DNA of 34,677 bases, taken from contig NZ_JAEPMO010000029.1 in NCBI RefSeq assembly GCF_017643905.1, positions 1-34,677 of the forward strand. Reading direction: 5' to 3'. This DNA is from Marivita sp. (GTDB taxonomy: Bacteria > Pseudomonadota > Alphaproteobacteria > Rhodobacterales > Rhodobacteraceae). Every line of letters begins with the position of its first letter. Within the stretch, counting starts at the first letter, position 1. The notes under the pieces were generated by a model, which worked only from the letters and a program-made list of their open reading frames with translations, ran no database searches and was not told where the DNA came from. Positions 8,913-15,905 of this stretch are shown in pieces. Position numbers and translations under genes: made by a program.

Positions 8913-9827
8913 ATGTCCCCGCTGCGCGGCATGGTGCTGAAGCTCAGCGCTGTTTTGCTCTTCGTCATCATGGCGGCCTTGATCAAAGCCAGTTCCGATG
9001 TTGTCCCACCGGGCGAAGCGGTGTTTTTCCGATCCTTCTTTGCCATTCCGGTCATTCTTGGCTGGCTTGTGCTGCGCGGCGAACTGGCCACCGGCTTGCG
9101 CACTCGCAACCTCGCAGGACATTTCTGGCGCGGCCTGATCGGCGTCAGCGCCATGGCTTGTGGATTTGCGGCGCTCGGACTCCTGCCACTGCCCGAGGTC
9201 ACAGTCCTCGGGTATGCTGCGCCGATTTTGACTGTGGTTTTCGCCGCCCTGCTGCTGGGCGAAAAGATACGGTTGGTGCGAATGTCGGCCGTTATCATCG
9301 GTCTTGTGGGCGTGGTGATCGTGATGTTGCCACAGCTGGGCAACGAGTCGATGGGAACCTCCGCCAAGTGGGGGGTGGCATTGGTTCTTGCGTCTGCCGC
9401 GTTCAAGGCCTTGGCGCATGTGCATATCCGTAAGCTGGTGCAGCACGAAACCACCTCGTCTGTCGTGTTCTATTTTGCCGTCACCGCAACCTGCCTGTCA
9501 CTTCTCACCTCGCCCTTCGGCTGGGTCATGCCCGACGCGCTCACCGCCAGCCAGCTAATCGGTGCTGGGTTCATCGGCGGGGTTGCGCAAATCCTGCTGA
9601 CCGAAGCCTACCGTAATGCCGAGGCTGCGGTGATCGCTCCCTTCGATTACGCGTCCATCCTTTTCGCCCTGATCATCGGCTATACGATCTTCGACGAGAT
9701 CCCGACCATTCACACTCTGATCGGCTCGGTGGTGATCGTCGGTGCAGGCGTCCTGATCATCTGGCGCGAGCGCCAACTGGGCGTCAAACGTGGTCCCGCC
9801 CGATCAAACCTCACGCCGCACGGTTGA
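8913..9827 (+). CDS. EamA-family (drug/metabolite superfamily) transporter
   Basis: A 304-residue inner-membrane protein with ten hydrophobic segments in two five-helix EamA repeats (about residues 8-140 and 150-285). The repeat ends show the typical GEKIRLVRMSAVIIGLVGVVIV and DEIPTIHTLIGSVVIVGAGVLII patterns, each an acidic residue followed by the last helix. ATG at 8913 follows a GGAG site at about 8904-8907. Such proteins usually export metabolites or amino acids. The gene stands between TSUP and accD without overlap, and nothing nearby indicates the substrate. Confidence 0.88.
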   Translation: MSPLRGMVLKLSAVLLFVIMAALIKASSDVVPPGEAVFFRSFFAIPVILGWLVLRGELATGLRTRNLAGHFWRGLIGVSAMACGFAALGLLPLPEVTVLGYAAPILTVVFAALLLGEKIRLVRMSAVIIGLVGVVIVMLPQLGNESMGTSAKWGVALVLASAAFKALAHVHIRKLVQHETTSSVVFYFAVTATCLSLLTSPFGWVMPDALTASQLIGAGFIGGVAQILLTEAYRNAEAAVIAPFDYASILFALIIGYTIFDEIPTIHTLIGSVVIVGAGVLIIWRERQLGVKRGPARSNLTPHG

Positions 9828-9847
9828 TTGCATTTCCGCCCAATGGG

Positions 9848-9870
9848 TCTTAGATCACGTCCAGCTAAGA
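9848..9870. promoter_or_regulatory. Inverted repeat upstream of accD
   Basis: TCTTAG (9848-9853) and CTAAGA (9865-9870) are complementary arms separated by 11 bases, ending 23 bases before the accD start in a 66-bp gap. It could be an operator or a leader hairpin. The arms are short, so chance is possible. Confidence 0.3.
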
Positions 9871-9893
9871 CAGGGTGACGGGAGCCGCACTGC

Positions 9894-10829
9894 ATGAACT
9901 GGATCACCAACTACGTCCGACCCCGGATCAACTCGATCTTTTCGCGCCGCGAGATCCCCGAGAACCTCTGGGTCAAGTGCGACGAGTGCGGCACCATGCT
10001 GTTTCACCGCGAAATGTCGGACAATCTGAACGTCTGCTCCAATTGCGGCCACCACATGAACATCACCCCGCGCGAACGGTTCCAGGGCCTGTTCGACGGC
10101 GGCATCTTCACCGAAGTCTCGGTTCCCGAACCCCTTGCTGATCCGCTGCAGTTCCGCGACCAGAAGAAATACCCCGACCGCATGAAGGCCGCGCAGAAGG
10201 CAACGGGCGAGAAAGAGGCGATGCTTGTCGTCACCGGGGAAATCGGCCGCACGCCCATCGTGGCCGCCGCGCAGGACTTCAGCTTCATGGCAGGCTCCAT
10301 GGGCATGTATGTCGGCAACGCCATCATCGCCGCCGCCGAAAAAGCAGTCGAACTCCGCCGCCCGCTTGTGCTGTTTTCCGCTGCCGGGGGCGCGCGCATG
10401 CAGGAAGGCATCCTGAGCCTCATGCAAATGCCCCGCACCACCGTCGCGGTGCAGATGCTGAAAGAGGCGAACCTGCCCTATATCGTCGTCCTCACCCATC
10501 CCACGACGGGCGGTGTGACGGCGTCTTACGCGATGCTTGGTGACATCCAGATCGCGGAACCCGGTGCGCTGATCTGTTTCGCCGGTCCCCGCGTGATCGA
10601 ACAGACGATCCGCGAAAAACTGCCCGAAGGGTTCCAACGCGCGGAATACCTGCTCGAACACGGCATGCTCGACCGCGTCACCGACCGCCGCAAGATGCGC
10701 GAGGAACTGGTGCAGATCATCCGCATGCTGATGCATATGCCACCGCCCGTCGCGGGCGACCTGCCCGCGCCCTCTCCTGCCGAGCCCACGCCGGTGGCCC
10801 CCACACCGCCGTCTGACCAAACATCATGA
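9894..10829 (+). CDS. accD: Acetyl-CoA carboxylase carboxyltransferase subunit beta
   Basis: Beta subunit of the cytoplasmic carboxyltransferase that, with AccA, moves CO2 from carboxybiotin to acetyl-CoA to make malonyl-CoA for fatty acid synthesis. The N-terminal four-cysteine zinc finger is intact (C29, C32, C48, C51 in CDECGTML and CSNCGHH). The crotonase-type carboxyltransferase core follows, with the [18 protein letters not shown] and [15 protein letters not shown] oxyanion motifs. Length 311 is normal; the last 30 residues are a Pro/Ala-rich tail common in roseobacters. It overlaps folC by ATGA, the usual accD-folC pair. Confidence 0.96.
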   Translation: MNWITNYVRPRINSIFSRREIPENLWVKCDECGTMLFHREMSDNLNVCSNCGHHMNITPRERFQGLFDGGIFTEVSVPEPLADPLQFRDQKKYPDRMKAAQKATGEKEAMLVVTGEIGRTPIVAAAQDFSFMAGSMGMYVGNAIIAAAEKAVELRRPLVLFSAAGGARMQEGILSLMQMPRTTVAVQMLKEANLPYIVVLTHPTTGGVTASYAMLGDIQIAEPGALICFAGPRVIEQTIREKLPEGFQRAEYLLEHGMLDRVTDRRKMREELVQIIRMLMHMPPPVAGDLPAPSPAEPTPVAPTPPSDQTS

Positions 10830-12103
10830 GCACACAAATCGGGTCGGACGTCATCCTTGACCGGATGATGTCGCTTCATCCCAAGGTGATCGACCTCACC
10901 CTAGACCGCGTCTGGACGCTGCTGAACGCGCTCGACAATCCCGAACGCAAACAGCCGCCGGTGATCCATATCGCCGGAACCAACGGCAAGGGATCGACCC
11001 AGGCGATGATCCGCGCCGGGCTTGAAGCCGCTGGCAAAAGCGTCCACGCCTATACGTCTCCGCATCTGGCGCGCTTTCACGAACGCATCCGCCTTGCCGG
11101 TGACCTGATCACCGAGGCGCACCTGACCGAGGTGCTCGACGAATGTTACCGCGCCAATGACGGCGCAAACATCACCTATTTCGAAATCACCACCTGCGCC
11201 GCCCTTCTGGCCTTTGCACGAACGCCCGCAGATTACACATTGCTTGAGGTTGGTCTTGGCGGGCGGCTCGACGCCACCAACGTGATCGATCAGCCCGCGC
11301 TGACGATCATCACCCCGGTGTCGATGGACCACGAAGGCTTCCTCGGTGACACGCTCGCCAAGATCGCGGGTGAAAAAGCTGGGATCATCAAGCGCGGCGT
11401 GCCCTGCGTCGTTGGCCCTCAGCACGAAGACGCGATGGAGGTGATCGAAGCCCAAGCCGCGCGTCTTGGCGCACCGCTACTTGCCTATGGCCAACACTGG
11501 CACGTCTCTGAGGAACGTGGGCGGTTGGTCTATCAGGACGAAACCGGCCTGCTCGACCTCGACCTCCCCAACCTGCCCGGCCAGCACCAGATCCAGAATG
11601 CAGGCGCAGCACTCGCCGCACTTCGGCACCTCAACATGCCCGAGGCCTCCTTTGACGGGGCTGTTCAGAACGCCTACTGGCCCGCCCGCATGCAGCACCT
11701 CAAGGGCACATCGCTCAACGCGCTTGCGCCGCAAACAGACCTCTGGCTCGACGGAGGCCACAATCCGGCGGCGGGCGAGGCGCTGGCCCTGCACCTACGC
11801 GGTTTGCCCAAGCGGCCAACCTACCTGATCTGCGGGATGCTCAACACCAAGGATGTGCGCGGCTACCTGCGTCCTTTGGCAGGCGTGGCCGATCACCTCA
11901 CAGCCATCTCCATTCCGGGCGAAGCCAACACTCTGAGCGCCGATGACACCGAAAAAGCGGCAAAGGATGTCGGTTTGATCGCGGACCAAGCCGAGAGCGT
12001 GGAAACCGCGTTGACCCAAATCGCAGCGACCGAACCACAAGCCCGCGTCCTGATCTGCGGATCGCTTTACCTTGCAGGCCATGTTCTGCGGCTGATTGGT
12101 TGA
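10826..12103 (+). CDS. folC: Bifunctional folylpolyglutamate / dihydrofolate synthase
   Basis: Mur-ligase-family enzyme that makes dihydrofolate from dihydropteroate and adds gamma-linked glutamates to folates, using ATP in the cytoplasm. 425 residues. The P-loop GTNGKGST is at residues 51-58 within [12 protein letters not shown]. The [16 protein letters not shown] and [27 protein letters not shown] motifs are diagnostic, and LDGGHNPAA marks the C-terminal glutamate ligase domain. The ATG at 10826 overlaps the accD stop, so translation is coupled. Its last bases carry the first of two TTGACCAAAA copies belonging to the next promoter region. Confidence 0.95.
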   Translation: MSTQIGSDVILDRMMSLHPKVIDLTLDRVWTLLNALDNPERKQPPVIHIAGTNGKGSTQAMIRAGLEAAGKSVHAYTSPHLARFHERIRLAGDLITEAHLTEVLDECYRANDGANITYFEITTCAALLAFARTPADYTLLEVGLGGRLDATNVIDQPALTIITPVSMDHEGFLGDTLAKIAGEKAGIIKRGVPCVVGPQHEDAMEVIEAQAARLGAPLLAYGQHWHVSEERGRLVYQDETGLLDLDLPNLPGQHQIQNAGAALAALRHLNMPEASFDGAVQNAYWPARMQHLKGTSLNALAPQTDLWLDGGHNPAAGEALALHLRGLPKRPTYLICGMLNTKDVRGYLRPLAGVADHLTAISIPGEANTLSADDTEKAAKDVGLIADQAESVETALTQIAATEPQARVLICGSLYLAGHVLRLIG

Positions 12104-12130
12104 CCAAAATATCGGTTGGGTCACTTTATA

Positions 12131-12160
12131 TTGACCAAAACGACGTAAACCGCCTATATA
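12131..12160 (+). promoter_or_regulatory. Sigma-70-type promoter for the rhodanese-LysM genes
   Basis: A TTGACC -35 box at 12131-12136 and a TATATA -10 box at 12155-12160 are separated by 18 bases, a good housekeeping promoter. An extra copy of the -35 region, TTGACCAAAA, lies 31 bases upstream at 12100-12109. This would start a transcript near 12167, independent of accD-folC. Confidence 0.65.
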
Positions 12161-12177
12161 TCGATAAAAAAGAGCAG

Positions 12178-12197
12178 TGCCCCGCAAAAGCGGGGCA
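12178..12197 (+). promoter_or_regulatory. Leader hairpin just before the ribosome site
   Basis: A perfect 8-bp stem TGCCCCGC / GCGGGGCA with an AAAA loop. It ends a few bases before the AGGTGG ribosome site (about 12201-12206) of the gene at 12211. No T-tract follows, so it is more likely an mRNA 5' structure affecting translation or stability than a folC terminator, although a weak terminator is not excluded. Confidence 0.55.
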
Positions 12198-12210
12198 AGT
12201 AGGTGGCACC

Positions 12211-12795
12211 ATGGTATCAGTACGGCGCGCCGTCATTGCAGCAAGTATTGCTGCAGGCAGCCCGTTGATCGCGCAATCTGCGGCGATCACGGAAAGCGCA
12301 AGCGCGTTCTCGTTCACCATGAACGGGGCGGAAATGACCGTGACCCGCAGCGGCCCATCCTGCCCGTCTTCCTGTATTCAACCGATGACAGCCGCAGCCG
12401 GGGTCGAAACGCTTGGTGAACTCGAAGTCATCGGGTTTTTGCAAAAATTCGTCAGCACGGGCTCGGGTCTCTTGGTCGATGTACGTATGCCTGGCACGTT
12501 CTCGTCCGGATCGGTACCCGGCGCGGTGAATGTGCCCGTCGCAACCTTTCTTCCGGACAACCCCTACCGTGCTGATCTTCTGTCTGCCTTGGGCGTGGTC
12601 AATCCGGAATCCTCGCCCAGCTTTGCGGGGGCGTTTTCACTGGTGATCTTTGGCAGCGGCCCCGATGACGGCGCCGCCCGAGATGCGATCCAGCACCTTC
12701 TGGGTGCGGGATATCCGGCCAACAAGATCAAATATTACCGCGGAGGTGCTTCGACCTGGAGCGCGCTTGGCCTAAATATCTCGGTGGGACAATGA
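12211..12795 (+). CDS. Secreted rhodanese-like domain protein lacking the catalytic cysteine
   Basis: A 194-residue protein with a Sec-type signal peptide (VRRAVIAASIAAGSPLIAQSA, probable cleavage near residue 24) and a rhodanese fold. ATG at 12211 follows AGGTGG; the frame runs back to 12100 but that portion holds the promoter and lacks a ribosome site. The rhodanese substrate-binding part is recognisable (LLVDVRMPGTFSSGSVPGAVNVP), and the C-terminal YYRGGASTWSALGL fits the family end. Where active members have CxxG(N/K)RS, this protein has FGSGPDDGAA, so sulfur transfer is unlikely. A GPSCPSSC motif precedes the domain and may form a disulfide or bind a ligand in the periplasm. It overlaps the LysM gene by four bases. 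Confidence 0.75.
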   Translation: MVSVRRAVIAASIAAGSPLIAQSAAITESASAFSFTMNGAEMTVTRSGPSCPSSCIQPMTAAAGVETLGELEVIGFLQKFVSTGSGLLVDVRMPGTFSSGSVPGAVNVPVATFLPDNPYRADLLSALGVVNPESSPSFAGAFSLVIFGSGPDDGAARDAIQHLLGAGYPANKIKYYRGGASTWSALGLNISVGQ

Positions 12796-13439
12796 TGCAG
12801 ACAACCAAAAGCGCAGGTCTGATCCGGATGGCCCTCATGGGGACAGCGTTCATCGCCCTGACCATCATCCTTATCGTGTTCCAGCCGGGCTCGCCGCGCC
12901 ATGCGCAGTCGGATTTTGAGACGGATCAGCCGACAACTGTCACCCGCGTGGCCGATCCGATGACACCCGCGCCCGTAGTGAACGAACCTGTGGCCGTCGC
13001 CCCGACGCCTGTGCCGACAGCGGCGCCTGCACCTCAGATCGTCACTTCTGCGCAGGCTCCGGATCAGCCGACCAACATGCGCGACATGACCTTCAGCGCC
13101 ATCTCGAACCTGAAATCCGTCACTACTGGCGAAGCACCTGCACCCGGCCAACCCGGCAGTCTGCTCTATAGCGTGGTGCAGCGCAGCATCGCCAACAAGG
13201 CTCCAACCGAGACCACGGCACCTCAGGTCACCCAGATCGAACCGGTCAGCACAAATGCGCCCCGTTTCCCGACCGCAAGCTCATATTTCGTACGCCCGGG
13301 CGACACTCTGCTGAGCATTGCAATCGAACTTTACGGCGATCGATCAATGGCAAACGAGATCTTCCGGCAGAACACCGGCATCATGTCCAGCCCGGACAGT
13401 CTGAAGCCGGGAATGGTGCTCAAATTGCCCGTACGATAA
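12792..13439 (+). CDS. Membrane-anchored LysM domain protein
   Basis: A 215-residue protein with an N-terminal membrane anchor (about residues 9-30, LIRMALMGTAFIALTIILIVF), a long Pro/Ala/Thr-rich periplasmic linker, and a C-terminal LysM domain at about residues 163-213 (YFVRPGDTLLSIAIELYGDRSMANEIFRQN, then LKPGMVLKLP). LysM binds N-acetylglucosamine in peptidoglycan. ATG at 12792 overlaps the stop of the rhodanese-like gene, so the two are translated together and probably act in the periplasm at the cell wall. No hydrolase or other catalytic domain is present. Confidence 0.82.
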   Translation: MMQTTKSAGLIRMALMGTAFIALTIILIVFQPGSPRHAQSDFETDQPTTVTRVADPMTPAPVVNEPVAVAPTPVPTAAPAPQIVTSAQAPDQPTNMRDMTFSAISNLKSVTTGEAPAPGQPGSLLYSVVQRSIANKAPTETTAPQVTQIEPVSTNAPRFPTASSYFVRPGDTLLSIAIELYGDRSMANEIFRQNTGIMSSPDSLKPGMVLKLPVR

Positions 13440-13496
13440 CCCCCAACATCTAGCCACACCCGCTACAGTTGGAAAAAATGTAGCCCGAGTCACCTA

Positions 13497-13532
13497 AATG
13501 TTGACCGGTGCGAATCACTATGGCACAACATT
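13497..13532. repeat. Inverted repeat AATGTTG / CAACATT
   Basis: Seven-base arms at 13497-13503 and 13526-13532 with a 22-base spacer, about 60 bases after the LysM stop. It could be an operator for the non-coding transcript proposed downstream. Confidence 0.3.
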
Positions 13533-13786
13533 GTCAGAGTTCGTGACTTGCTTTGTAAGCGAACACGGAACGGGGGATGTTTAGGTGTTTTCAAGTGCCC
13601 AAAAGCGTATCAAGTCGGCTTTCCTAAGCCCCCGCGTGATTGGGAACACCACACGGCACGACCACCAAGACCTCCAAGACTCCTCGGGCGCCCCCTCGCG
13701 CCACCATCGACGTAAGGTATAGCAAGGACCTGAACACAGGCGAGAATTATCGAGCAGCCTTAGAGGTCCTTCGGGACCTCTTTTTT
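13531..13786 (+). ncRNA. Candidate small RNA or attenuator-like leader in the LysM-zapE gap
   Basis: The 350-bp gap 13440-13789 has no clear gene. A possible promoter, TTGTCA (13531-13536), 16-bp spacer, TTGTAA (13553-13558), would start a transcript near 13565 that ends at the strong terminator at 13762-13786. Within it an octamer AAGGACCT (13724-13731) is complementary to AGGTCCTT (13764-13771), the 5' arm and loop of the terminator, so an alternative antiterminator pairing exists. A 45-codon GTG-started open frame (13585-13722) ends just before that octamer; it is basic and of unknown significance. The next gene beyond the terminator is zapE on the opposite strand, so what would be controlled is unclear. 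Confidence 0.4.
13762..13786 (+). terminator. Strong intrinsic terminator with UUCG loop
   Basis: AGAGGTCC (13762-13769), tetraloop TTCG, GGACCTCT (13774-13781), with six T residues at 13781-13786. The T-tract is on the plus strand only, so it ends plus-strand transcription just before the end of the convergent zapE gene. Confidence 0.9.
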
Positions 13787-13789
13787 GTC

Positions 13790-14848
13790 TCACACGTCGC
13801 CCCAGCCCTCGGCCTGCATCTCGCGCAGGCGACTGGCGGTGCGTTCAAACTCGAATGTTCCGGTGCCCTCGATATAGAGCATCTCCGGTTCGGCCGCTGC
13901 TGACACGATGAGCCGCACCTTCGCCTCGTAAAGCGCGTCAATCAGTGTCACAAAGCGCTTTGCCTCGTTGAAGTTGCTTCGGCTCAGGCGCGGGATGTCT
14001 TCGATGATCAGCACTCGCACCGCATCGGCCAGCGCAAGGTAATCCGCCGGACCTAACATCCGCCCACACAAGTCATAAAATTTTACCCGCGCCACCCCGT
14101 TGTGAAAACGCGGCAGTTCGATCTGGCGGCCCTGGACATGCAGCGTAAGACTATGCTGCTCCCCGCCCGTGAGTTCCTGCCAGATGCGGCTGATCTCGGC
14201 CTTGGCGGCTGCATCGTTCGGCGCGAAATAGACCTGAGCGCCAGCCAGTCGATCCTGCCGGTAGTCGGTTGGTGACGCCAGTTCATGCACCACCATGCGA
14301 GTCTTGAGCATGTCGATGAAGGGCAGAAAGATCTGGCGGTTCAGCCCGTCCTTATAGAGGTCATCCGGCACCCGGTTCGATGTGGTGACAACCACGACGC
14401 CCGCAGCGAACAGTTTTTCGAACAGCCGCCCGACGATCATTGCATCGGTGATGTCCGTGATCTGCATCTCGTCAAAGGCCAAAAGACGAACCGAGTCCGA
14501 CACCGACTTCGCCACCGGCTTGATCGCGTCCTCGACCCCGTCCTGACGGGCCTTGTGAATGGCCGCATGGATTTCCTGCATGAAGGCGTGAAAGTGCACC
14601 CGGCGCGCGGGAACCGTCAGGGTTTCGACGAAGAGATCCATCAGCATCGACTTGCCACGCCCAACGCCTCCCCAAAGGTAAAGCCCTTTCGGCGGCTCCG
14701 GTGCTTTGCGAAACAGACCCTTTTTCACAGGAACAGCCAGTTCGGCACGGATGCGCTCGAACTCCGGCAATGCCGCTTCCTGCGCGGGATCTCGGGTCAG
14801 AGCACCTTTGGCAACTCGCGTGGCATAGAGTTCGGGTAAGGTCGTCAT
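13790..14848 (-). CDS. zapE: Cell division protein ZapE (AFG1-like ATPase)
   Basis: A 352-residue AFG1-family P-loop ATPase; in E. coli ZapE associates with the Z-ring under stress, and mitochondrial relatives act in protein quality control. The Walker A motif GGVGRGKS is at residues 60-67 after PKGLYLWG, and Walker B is in RLLAFDEMQITDITDAMI. The conserved ANFHAFM-type region appears as RVHFHAFMQEIHAAIH, and the sensor-like TTSNRVPDDLYKDGLNR and C-terminal RFVTLIDALYEAKVRL motifs complete the match. No membrane segment, so cytoplasmic. It is followed on the minus strand only by the gap with the plus-strand terminator. Confidence 0.93.
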   Translation of the reverse strand: MTTLPELYATRVAKGALTRDPAQEAALPEFERIRAELAVPVKKGLFRKAPEPPKGLYLWGGVGRGKSMLMDLFVETLTVPARRVHFHAFMQEIHAAIHKARQDGVEDAIKPVAKSVSDSVRLLAFDEMQITDITDAMIVGRLFEKLFAAGVVVVTTSNRVPDDLYKDGLNRQIFLPFIDMLKTRMVVHELASPTDYRQDRLAGAQVYFAPNDAAAKAEISRIWQELTGGEQHSLTLHVQGRQIELPRFHNGVARVKFYDLCGRMLGPADYLALADAVRVLIIEDIPRLSRSNFNEAKRFVTLIDALYEAKVRLIVSAAAEPEMLYIEGTGTFEFERTASRLREMQAEGWGDV

Positions 14849-14889
14849 ATCCGCCGATTAGCGCGTCTTACTGCGATTGTGGAGAGGCG

Positions 14890-15231
14890 TTATTCGACCG
14901 CGCGGATCAATTTGCGTTCGAGAACCCGCAGCACAGTACCCAAGTCATGCCCGCGCTTGAGAACCTGACCGTCGATCCCGATCACGGCGTATTGCCCCTG
15001 TCGGTTGCGCAGCTTGGGGCGTTTTTCGATGCGATAGAGCGGGTTCTCGGCAGTGCGCCGGAAGACGGAAAACACTGCCACATCGCGCAGGGTCGAGATA
15101 CCATAGTCACGCCACTCACCAGCAGCGACCATGCGCCCATAGAGCGACAATATCAGTGTCAGCTCGGTCCGGTGAAAAGCGACCTGCTCGGGCGTTGAAT
15201 GGAGCTGAGGGAACGGCGTGATACTGTTCAT
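14890..15231 (-). CDS. DUF2794 family protein
   Basis: A 113-residue protein matching the alphaproteobacterial DUF2794 family in length and in the VAFHRTELTLILSLYGRMVAAGEWRDYGI and RPKLRNRQGQYAVIGIDGQVLKRGHDL segments. ATG at 15231; no good ribosome site is visible before it, so the start is less certain than the family call. It lies 41 bases upstream of zapE on the same strand and may share its transcript. Function is unknown; no membrane or signal segment. Confidence 0.82.
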   Translation of the reverse strand: MNSITPFPQLHSTPEQVAFHRTELTLILSLYGRMVAAGEWRDYGISTLRDVAVFSVFRRTAENPLYRIEKRPKLRNRQGQYAVIGIDGQVLKRGHDLGTVLRVLERKLIRAVE

Positions 15232-15429
15232 ATGTCATGATGTGGTCAGGCTCGCGGGTAAATCAAGCGTTTTGAAGACCGCCGCCCGACAGCGTGGCAA
15301 ATCCGTCTTGCATGCGGCCCATGAGCAGGGTTTCGCAGCGAACGTGGCCCAAAGTTTGATCGAAAGCGCCATCGGGTGTAGTGTTGCAGTCCTAGGCGAT
15401 GGCAGCCGTCGCGCGAGGCGGGGCTGCGG

Positions 15430-15447
15430 GGCCGGTTCGATCCGGCC
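15430..15447. other. GC-rich hairpin in the 15232-15537 gap
   Basis: GGCCGG, loop TTCGAT, CCGGCC. The roughly 300-bp gap between the DUF2794 start and the small gene at 15538 otherwise shows GC-rich sequence with no gene that I can support. The hairpin resembles a tRNA T-arm but has a six-base loop and no accompanying tRNA arms. Confidence 0.4.
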
Positions 15448-15537
15448 GACAGATGCCGGTCGGGCAGGCTGCACGCCCGGCACGGAAATTCGGTCCGGTT
15501 GGACGCCTCATCGCCGCACGGCACAGGAGGACATGCC

Positions 15538-15720
15538 ATGGACATGGTCAAAGCCAGCGAAATCGCACGGGCGCTCTACCGCGCTCATGGAGACAGGGCC
15601 GAGGCGGAAGCCGCACAGCGTGAGAATGAATTCACCGATGCCGGCAACATGGACGAGGCCGCCTATTGGCGCTCGATCCGGGGCAGCATCCGTCAGATGC
15701 GCGGCGCGAACCAAAGCTGA
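15538..15720 (+). CDS. Small acidic/basic helical protein, 60 residues, unknown
   Basis: ATG at 15538 is preceded by a strong AGGAGG site (15525-15530) at seven-base spacing, which decides the start over the longer open frame from 15499. The protein is charged and alanine-rich, predicted mostly helical (KASEIARALYRAHGDRAEAEAAQRENEF, then NMDEAAYWRSIRGSIRQMRG). The composition is similar to short conserved roseobacter proteins annotated only as hypothetical. No transmembrane segment, no cysteine. It is isolated, with GC-rich non-coding DNA on the left and the hairpin cluster on the right. Confidence 0.7.
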   Translation: MDMVKASEIARALYRAHGDRAEAEAAQRENEFTDAGNMDEAAYWRSIRGSIRQMRGANQS

Positions 15721-15839
15721 ACCAACGCCTTGACCGCAAAGGCCTGACAGGTCCGGTCCGGACCCAATGTTTCGCGCGCGAAACAAAAGGACCGGATCGG
15801 GCCTTTTAACCTTTTGTTAATGCATAGTCGTTCCGAGAT

Positions 15840-15901
15840 GGGTGGGCTCTTTTCTTTGAAGAAAAGACCGAAATGCGTCAAAGCATTTCGCCCGGCCACC
15901 C
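15840..15901. repeat. Two-hairpin cluster closed by an outer stem
   Basis: Hairpin one is TCTTTTC/GAAAAGA at 15848-15867; hairpin two is CGAAATGC, loop GTCAAA, GCATTTCG at 15869-15890. Outer arms GGTGG (15841-15845) and CCACC (15896-15900) could close both into one three-way structure. It ends five bases before the 3' end of imuB and probably serves the convergent transcripts of the 60-residue gene and imuB. The style resembles the cluster at 2906-2997 but the sequences differ. The rest of the 15721-15905 gap shows nothing further. Confidence 0.75.
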
Positions 15902-15905
15902 CAGA

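Noticed and set aside
13501-13524. TTGACC/TATGGC as a promoter after the LysM gene
   Set aside because: The spacer is only 12 bases; the TTGTCA/TTGTAA pair at 13531-13558 fits better.
13581-13793. Minus-strand open frame of 70 codons downstream of zapE
   Set aside because: It reads through the plus-strand terminator and has an Arg/Trp-rich, unlikely composition.
15430-15447. Possible tRNA T-arm (GGTTCGATCC)
   Set aside because: Loop is six bases rather than seven with the pairing seen, and no acceptor, D or anticodon arm can be built around it.
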